Source: Rhodanobacter sp. Soil772
Lineage (GTDB): Bacteria > Pseudomonadota > Gammaproteobacteria > Xanthomonadales > Rhodanobacteraceae
Length of the DNA: 64,000 bases
NCBI RefSeq assembly: GCF_001428385.1
Contig: NZ_LMSK01000001.1
Span: forward strand, 1,306,358 to 1,370,357
Reading direction: 5' to 3'
The translations under genes and the position numbers were made by a program. The notes beneath the pieces were generated by a model. The model saw only the letters and a list, made by a program, of their open reading frames with translations, searched no databases and was not told the DNA's origin. Shown here piece after piece: positions 59,121-64,000 of this stretch (the first letter of the stretch is position 1; the number at the start of each line of letters is the position of its first letter).

Positions 59121-59285
59121 GCGCATCTCCTTGTAGTCAGAACTTGCGTCGACGGCTCGCCGGCCGCTGGCCGGTTGTGCCGATGCTAGCAAGCCTTGCG
59201 CCGCTTTGCCGCATGAATCTGCGGCACGGGCCGCCAGCGCGACCCGGCCACTTTGCATCGTTGGAGAGAGGTGCCAGCGCCTGGC

Positions 59286-59389
59286 TCCTCCCCCTGCTTT
59301 TGCAGGGGGAGGGTGGGAGGGGGTTGCTCCGAGCTGGCGCGGAGATCGAGAGCACCCCACCCCAACCCTCCCCTGCACGCAGGGGAGGG
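59286..59389. repeat. Paired family A palindromes between pmbA and the DUF4870 gene
   Basis: CTCCTCCCCCTGC-tttt-GCAGGGGGAGG at about 59286-59311 and CCCTCCCCTGC-ac-GCAGGGGAGGG at 59366-59389 are in opposite orientation around GGTGGGAGGGGG / CCCCACCCCAACC. This is the same unit as at 53715-53823. The rest of the gap 59121-59397 shows no gene. Confidence 0.86.
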
Positions 59390-59397
59390 AGTCATGC

Positions 59398-60780
59398 CTA
59401 CTCGCCCGCCACCGTCATCCGCTCCAGCAGGATCGAACCGGTGAGGATGTGCGAGCGCGGGTCGACATCCGTGCCCACCGCGACGATGCCGGCGAACATC
59501 TCGCGCAGGTTCGCCGCGATGGTGATCCCTTCCACCGGGTACGCAATGCGGCCGTTCTCGACCCAGAAGCCGGCCGCGCCGCGCGAATAATCGCCGGTGA
59601 CGGTGGACACGCCCTGCCCCATCACCTCGGTCACCAGCAGGCCGCTGCCTAGGCGTTGCAGCATGCCGTCGAAATCGCTGCGCTCGCCGTCGACCGCACC
59701 CGGCTCCACGATCAGGTTGTGGATGCCGCCGGCGTTGCCGGTCGACTGCAAGCCCAACTTGCGCGCCGAGTAGCTGCCCAGCACGTAACGCGCCAGCACA
59801 CCGCCTTCGATCAGCGCGCTGTCGCGGGTGGCCACGCCCTCGGCGTCGAAGTTGCCGGAGCCCTGGCCGCGCGGCAGGTGCGGCCGCTCGTCGACATTCA
59901 GCCAGGCCGGCATCACCGGCTTGCCGACATGGTCGAGCAGGAAGCTGGCCTGGCGATACAGCGCACCGCCGCTGACCGCACCGAGCAGGTGGCCGATCAG
60001 CCCGCGCGCCAGCTCCGGCGCGAACAGCACCGGGCACTGCCGCGTCGACAGGCTGCGCGCGCCCATCCGCGCCAGCGTGCGTTCGGCCGCCTTGTCGCCG
60101 AGTGCCTGCGCGCTGATGAAATCGCCGGCCGCGCGCACACTGTCATACCAGTAATCGCGCTGCATGCCGTCCTCGTCGCCGGCGATCAGCGCCAGCGACA
60201 GCGAATGCCGCGTGCCGCGCTCGCGCCCGACGAAGCCGTGCGAGTTCGCGTACACCGACAGCCCCTGCCCGGCCTGCACGCTGGCGCCGTCGGAATTGCT
60301 GATGCCGGCGTGCGCGCGACCGGCGTCCTCGATGGCGATGCCCAGCTCGATCGCGCGCGTGGTGTCGATGTCCCACGGATGCCACAGGTCGAGGTCGGGA
60401 AATGACCTTGCCATGCGCGCCGCATCGGCCAGCCCCGCGGCCGGATCGGCCTCGGTGAAGCGCGCGATCGCGCAAGCCTGGTCCAGCGTGGCCTGGATCG
60501 AATCGGGGTTGAGGTCGGCGGTGCTGGCCGAGCCCTTGCGCTGGCCGAAGTACACGGTGAGCCCGAAACCGCGGTCGCGGGTGTGCTCCACCGTCTCCAC
60601 CTCGCCCAGGCGCACGTTCACGCTGAGCCCGGTGTCGATGCTGGCGGCCACCTCGGCCTGGCTGGCGCCGGCGGCGCGGGCGCGGCGGATCACGTCCTCG
60701 GCCAGCTGCGCCAGCCGGTCGAGTTCAGGCTCACTACGATCCGGCAGGTTGCGGTCCTGGCTGATGGCAACTTCGCTCAC
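59398..60780 (-). CDS. pmbA: PmbA/TldE, metalloprotease-associated protein
   Basis: This 460-residue protein is the TldE half of the TldD-TldE protease that matures microcin-type peptides and degrades CcdA in E. coli. It shows the PmbA features ARAAGASQAEVAASIDTGLS, GHLLGAVSGGALYRQASFLLD and the C-terminal ENGRIAYPVEGITIAANLRE with LERMTVAG. It lacks the HExxxH protease motif, as expected. The frame extends upstream, but the GTG at 60780 (VSEVAISQDRN) with AGGAAA before it is the best start. tldD is not in the window. Confidence 0.92.
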   Translation of the reverse strand: MSEVAISQDRNLPDRSEPELDRLAQLAEDVIRRARAAGASQAEVAASIDTGLSVNVRLGEVETVEHTRDRGFGLTVYFGQRKGSASTADLNPDSIQATLDQACAIARFTEADPAAGLADAARMARSFPDLDLWHPWDIDTTRAIELGIAIEDAGRAHAGISNSDGASVQAGQGLSVYANSHGFVGRERGTRHSLSLALIAGDEDGMQRDYWYDSVRAAGDFISAQALGDKAAERTLARMGARSLSTRQCPVLFAPELARGLIGHLLGAVSGGALYRQASFLLDHVGKPVMPAWLNVDERPHLPRGQGSGNFDAEGVATRDSALIEGGVLARYVLGSYSARKLGLQSTGNAGGIHNLIVEPGAVDGERSDFDGMLQRLGSGLLVTEVMGQGVSTVTGDYSRGAAGFWVENGRIAYPVEGITIAANLREMFAGIVAVGTDVDPRSHILTGSILLERMTVAGE

Positions 60781-60886
60781 GTTCGGGCTTTCCTGGGAAA
60801 TAGACGGGTAGAATAAGCGGTTCGCGACCGCAGGCCCCCAACTTGGGGGCGCGGCGGCGAAATGAAAAGAGCTGCGGAGAACGCCC

Positions 60887-61156
60887 ATGCAACCCACCGC
60901 CGGCATCTATCGTCACTACAAGGGTCTGCGCTACCGCGTGCTGGGCACCGCACACCACAGCGAAACGATGGAACCGCTGGTGGTCTACCAGGCGCTCTAC
61001 GGCGATCACGGCCTGTGGGTGCGCCCCGCCGCGATGTTCAGCGAAACCATCGAACTGGACGGCGAGCCGATCGCCCGCTTCGCGCTGGAACAAGCCGAAC
61101 TGGACCCGGCCGAACAAGGCCCGACCGGGCTGGCCAGCAACGACCCGCACGCCTGA
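60887..61156 (+). CDS. DUF1653 domain protein
   Basis: This 89-residue protein is almost entirely one DUF1653 domain: GIYRHYKGLRYRVLGTAHHS, ETMEPLVVYQALYG and LWVRPAAMFSETIELDGE. The family has no established function. It is divergent from pmbA, and a TAGAAT 80 bp upstream may be its -10. The darP gene follows after 29 bp. Confidence 0.9.
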   Translation: MQPTAGIYRHYKGLRYRVLGTAHHSETMEPLVVYQALYGDHGLWVRPAAMFSETIELDGEPIARFALEQAELDPAEQGPTGLASNDPHA

Positions 61157-61185
61157 TCCACCCGCTTTTCTTCTGGAATGAACCC

Positions 61186-61737
61186 GTGAGCCCGAGCCGC
61201 AGCCGCAACCAGACCGAACTCGACGACGAGGACTACGGCCCCAGCCGCACCCAGCAGCGCCGTGAGGCGTTGGCCGTCCTGGTGCTGGCGCAGCAACTGG
61301 TCGACCTGCAACCGAGCCGGCTGGCCAAACTGGCGCTGCCGGACGACGTGCGCCACGAGATCGACGTCACCCGCCGCACCCCTTCCCACGGCGCGAAGAA
61401 GCGCCAGCTCGCCTTCCTCGCCAAAGTCATGCGTCGCTACGGTGACGATGACTTCGCCGCCGTGCGCGCCGAACTCGGCGAGAACCGCGAGAAGCAGCGT
61501 CAGGAAACCGCAGCGATGCATCGCCTCGAAGCGATGCGCGACCGCCTGGTCGCCGAGGACGAAGCCGCCCTGTCGGAACTGATCGCCGAACATCCGCAGG
61601 TCGATCGCCAGCACCTGCGTTCGCTGGTGCGCCAAGCGCGCATCGAGAAGGACACGCCGAACAAGCCGCCGCGGGCATATCGAGAGATCTTTCAGTTGTT
61701 GAAGGATCTGCAGGCGGGCGACGCCTCCGAGGACTGA
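61186..61737 (+). CDS. darP: DarP/YjgA, ribosome-associated protein (DUF615)
   Basis: This 183-residue helical, highly charged protein has family motifs in SRTQQRREALAVLVLAQQLV, DVRHEIDVTRRTPSHGAKKR and LRSLVRQARIEKDTPNKPPR, then AYREIFQLLKDL at the C-terminus. YjgA associates with late 50S assembly intermediates. In-frame ATGs are missing near the N-terminus, so the GTG at 61186 (VSPSRSRNQTELDDEDYGPS) is taken as start. pmbA next to yjgA is a conserved neighbourhood in gammaproteobacteria. Confidence 0.9.
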   Translation: MSPSRSRNQTELDDEDYGPSRTQQRREALAVLVLAQQLVDLQPSRLAKLALPDDVRHEIDVTRRTPSHGAKKRQLAFLAKVMRRYGDDDFAAVRAELGENREKQRQETAAMHRLEAMRDRLVAEDEAALSELIAEHPQVDRQHLRSLVRQARIEKDTPNKPPRAYREIFQLLKDLQAGDASED

Positions 61738-62426
61738 CGCGCCTCCCCGCCCGTTCGCCCTGAGCCCTTCGACCAGCTCAGGACAGGCGTAGCGCAGCGA
61801 AGTCGCAGAGTGATTGCAAAGCAGTGGCCGGGCGCCATATCCAAGGCGCGCAAAACTTTCTGCGCTCCCTCCGCTAGCGAGCCGTTTCCTCCCGTGTACC
61901 TCGAAGCAAAAAGCTCAAGTGCAGAGCAGTCGATCGCCTTCGGCGACCGAGTTACTTTCTCTTTGTGTGGCCAAAGAGAAAGATAACCAAAGAGAAAGGC
62001 CACCCCGCTCGGCGCTTGCCGCCCATCCATGGGCGGCAAGTCCGTGAGCCGGGGCCGGGCTTTTCGACCGGACTCCTGTCCGGGCGAAAAGGAGTCGACA
62101 CCCCTGTCGACTCCCGCTGCGCGGCCTGTCGACCCCGACTCACCGCCGCGCAAGGGACCCCTGTAGAGCAGCGGGCCATCGTGGCCCGCACTTTTCAGAA
62201 GAGCCAGGACAAAACAAGAGCCGGAGCAAACAGTCGGCACTGCTGCGCACAGCTGCACCCGTGTGCAGGTGGCGTATTCTTCCGAATTAAAGGGGGCCAC
62301 CATGCAACTTCACTGGAACGAGATCGGAGATCGATCGCCACGCCTTTCGCACGAACGTAAACACGTGTCGCCGGGCAACACCACGCCAGAGGCCACGCAA
62401 CGCTGCGCCACTGCGAGGACACCCGA
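61738..62426. repeat. Non-coding mosaic of palindromes
   Basis: These 689 bp hold several unrelated palindromes: CCTGAGC/GCTCAGG (61759-61782); CTTTCTCTTTG/CAAAGAGAAAG (61955-61982) with a further CCAAAGAGAAAG at 61988; a perfect 12-bp CTTGCCGCCCAT/ATGGGCGGCAAG (62015-62040); and GCGGGCCA/TGGCCCGC (62171-62189). The AAGAGAAAG-rich core resembles long repeats found many times in Xanthomonas-type genomes. A 203-residue minus frame across it is not credible as a gene. The last 100 bp before the NERD gene should hold its promoter; none is clear. Confidence 0.7.
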
Positions 62427-63305
62427 ATGATGTACACGCTCATTCCGCTTCTTTCGATAATCCTTCCGATACTCGTCGCGGTCGCGATAGTGTTTCTGAT
62501 CCGCTTCTTGCAGATGCGCGACGGGCGACGCTCACCACTGACCGACAAATTGCATCATGGCCCGGGTGAGCAACTGCGTCGCGAGCTGGAAAAATCCAGC
62601 GACGGCATCGATGAAGCGTTTATGACCATATCTTTTATCGGGCCATTCCTCATCTGCGCCTGGGCGTTGCCACAACTCGATTGGTCGAAGGTCAAATTTG
62701 GCCTCGGCGAATGGATACTGAGCATCTTCTTCGTAGGAATGTTGGCCTGGGCAATCCGCAAGGTCACGCGACTGGTCGCCAAACGCCAGAGGCTGCGCGA
62801 GGGCCTGGATGCCGAATTGATGACCGCACAGCTTCTGATACCGCTTGCGTCCAAAGGCTGCCAAGTCTTCCACGACATCCCCGCCGATGGCTTCAACCTT
62901 GACCACGTAGTGATCGGTCCGCACGCGGTCTATATGGTCGAAACCAAGTCACGCAGAAAACCCGGCAAGGGAAAGCAAAGCGCCAACGTCGAGTACGACG
63001 GCAAAGCGCTTCGCTTCCCCGATCATGTAACCAGCAAACCCGTGGAACAGGCTCGCCACGAGGCACGCTGGCTGGCAGAGTTCCTCCGCGGGGCAGCAGG
63101 CGAAAATGTACCTGTCGTACCGGTGGTGGCATTGCCGGGCTGGTATGTCAATTCCGGCCGGAATGCCCATCTGTCCGACGTCATCGTCCTCAACCCGAAG
63201 ATGCACGCCACTTTCACCGGCAAGCACGGCGATAAACCACTCAGCGACTCGTTGCGTAACCGAATTGCTTACGCGCTGATGCAGCGTTATCCGGCGCTGC
63301 CATGA
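62427..63305 (+). CDS. NERD-domain membrane protein
   Basis: This 292-residue protein has three hydrophobic segments (residues about 4-27, 66-85 and 95-112), then a NERD (nuclease-related) domain. The nuclease-like core is visible in LDAELMTAQLLIPLASKGCQ, NLDHVVIGPHAVYMVETKSR and a later PVVPVVALPGW. The Asp and the Glu-x-Lys of that core are present, so the fold may be active. NERD proteins are widespread, and some lie in defence or plasmid contexts. It sits after the repeat mosaic and before a DUF3883-type gene. AGGA precedes the start. Confidence 0.85.
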   Translation: MMYTLIPLLSIILPILVAVAIVFLIRFLQMRDGRRSPLTDKLHHGPGEQLRRELEKSSDGIDEAFMTISFIGPFLICAWALPQLDWSKVKFGLGEWILSIFFVGMLAWAIRKVTRLVAKRQRLREGLDAELMTAQLLIPLASKGCQVFHDIPADGFNLDHVVIGPHAVYMVETKSRRKPGKGKQSANVEYDGKALRFPDHVTSKPVEQARHEARWLAEFLRGAAGENVPVVPVVALPGWYVNSGRNAHLSDVIVLNPKMHATFTGKHGDKPLSDSLRNRIAYALMQRYPALP

Positions 63306-63334
63306 GTCGGCGAATGGTGTCAGGCGATTTGATC

Positions 63335-63357
63335 GGCCTGTGATCGTCTCACAGGCC
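63335..63357. terminator. Hairpin after the NERD gene
   Basis: A perfect 9-bp stem, GGCCTGTGA (63335-63343), loop tcgtc, TCACAGGCC (63349-63357), lies 30 bp after the stop, with no T-run. It could be a terminator-like structure or an operator for the next gene. Confidence 0.45.
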
Positions 63358-63451
63358 GCCTCGGCAACTGCCCCAATGCCGACTCTCCTTCAGTTACGAC
63401 TGCCGGCCGCCTGTCCATACTTGGAAGCATCCATTCGGGAGGGCGCATCAC

Positions 63452-64000
63452 ATGGCTAGAGGCGATGACTGGTCGCGAATGGAAGTTGAGGCTTGCGTCG
63501 CTTCGTATCTCACGATGCTGGCGCTGGAGCTCAACGGCCAGCGCTACAACAAGACCGAGTATGCCGAGGCACTGGTGCAGAAGCTTGATGGGCGCAGCCG
63601 GGGATCGGTTGAGTTCAAGCACTGCAACATCAGCGCCGTCCTGATCGCTCTGGGCTATCCGTACATCAACGGCTACAAGCCTCGCTCCAATTACCAGGCT
63701 GAACTGCTGGACGTGGTGGAGTCGCAGTTGGAAGGGAACGCCATCATTGATGCGGCGGCCCAGGCTGCGGTCGAGCGCCCGGCCATCGAGATCGCCGTCA
63801 GCGAATCCACGTCGGTGTGGGTGCCCGCACCAAAACCTTCGAAGGTGCGCGAACGCGCTCCCGAGTACGCGCCCCGCTTCTCGCCGGTCCGGCGCGACTA
63901 TCTCGCCCGCGAAGCACGCAACCGTTCGCTTGGTCGCGCCGGCGAACTGTTCGTGCTCGAACTGGAATCACGCAGATTGCACGCCGAGGGCAAAAAGTCC
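63452..64000 (+). CDS. DUF3883-type protein, N-terminal part
   Basis: The frame is open to the right edge (183 codons). The N-terminal block (DDWSRMEVEACVASYLTMLA, then GQRYNKTEYAEALVQKLDGR and SVEFKHCNISAVLIALGYPY) is the conserved helical module of large DUF3883 proteins. RNRSLGRAGELFVLELESRR near the edge is where the nuclease-like DUF3883 domain usually begins. DUF3883 is related to restriction endonuclease-like folds and recurs in defence loci. GGGAGG lies 14 bp upstream of the ATG. The C-terminal half is not in the window, so activity cannot be judged. Confidence 0.75.
   Translation, partial: MARGDDWSRMEVEACVASYLTMLALELNGQRYNKTEYAEALVQKLDGRSRGSVEFKHCNISAVLIALGYPYINGYKPRSNYQAELLDVVESQLEGNAIIDAAAQAAVERPAIEIAVSESTSVWVPAPKPSKVRERAPEYAPRFSPVRRDYLAREARNRSLGRAGELFVLELESRRLHAEGKKS

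Noticed and set aside
61692-62303. 203-codon minus-strand frame in the repeat mosaic
   Set aside because: Its sequence is made of palindromic repeats (for example the AAAGAGAAAG block) and it overlaps the end of darP. Similar spurious proteins are annotated from such repeats in Xanthomonas-type genomes.

Overview
The window is a 64 kb, high-GC, almost fully coding stretch of a gammaproteobacterial chromosome. Three things point to the order Lysobacterales (Xanthomonadales), most likely the family Rhodanobacteraceae (Rhodanobacter/Dyella type): the Xanthomonas-type Rrf2 regulator heading the suf genes, the order rpsB-tsf-pyrH-frr-uppS-cdsA-dxr-rseP-bamA-lpxD-fabZ-lpxA-lpxB-rnhB-dnaE-accA, and the dispersed palindromic repeats. 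The family assignment is inference from gene order and protein style, not from a search.

Layout. 1-2.3 kb (-): Fe-S assembly (Rrf2 regulator, sufB, start of sufC), with a paired palindrome between sufB and sufC. 2.4-4.2 kb (+): amgK-murU peptidoglycan recycling pair ending in a terminator. 4.3-13.7 kb (-): one long same-strand series: ABC ATPase, ABC permease, DesK-like kinase, NarL-type regulator, queA, tgt, yajC, secD, secF. 14-16.9 kb (+): a class III aminotransferase, an unexplained multi-hairpin element, a PsiF-repeat protein and upp. 16.9-20.7 kb: proline iminopeptidase and a D-2-hydroxyglutarate dehydrogenase-like flavoprotein (-), divergent from serA (+). 20.8-28.5 kb (-): the translation cluster thrS, infC (ATC start), rpmI, rplT, pheS, pheT, ihfA, a MerR-type gene and tRNA-Pro(GGG). 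thrS is preceded by a candidate threonine leader peptide and terminator. 28.7-33.7 kb: a sugar-nucleotide epimerase (+), then hemJ-like, glnD and map (-). 34-48.6 kb (+): ribosome, nucleotide, isoprenoid, phospholipid and outer-membrane genes from rpsB to rnhB. 48.6-50 kb: two related tiny orphan reading frames and a TlpA-like thioredoxin. 50-58.7 kb (+): dnaE, accA, a NYN/LOTUS-type protein, tilS, xseB and ispA, with a YajD-like HNH gene on the other strand. 58.7-61.7 kb: DUF4870 protein and pmbA (-), then DUF1653 and darP/yjgA (+). 61.7-62.4 kb: a non-coding mosaic of palindromes. 62.4-64 kb (+): a NERD-domain membrane protein and the start of a DUF3883-type protein, which looks like the edge of an accessory region.

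Most of the window is housekeeping. The most unusual signals are short palindromic elements. One copy sits in frame inside dnaE, and an unrelated 30-bp palindromic insertion lies in frame inside amgK between the catalytic loop and the DFQ motif. A 162-bp element downstream of the aminotransferase has an 18-bp perfect outer stem enclosing three hairpins. Other points of interest are the thrS leader (M-A-T-T-R-F-H-D, then a terminator) and the tandem orphan small genes sharing a 43-bp translation-initiation region. No IS element, prophage, CRISPR array or rRNA gene was seen.
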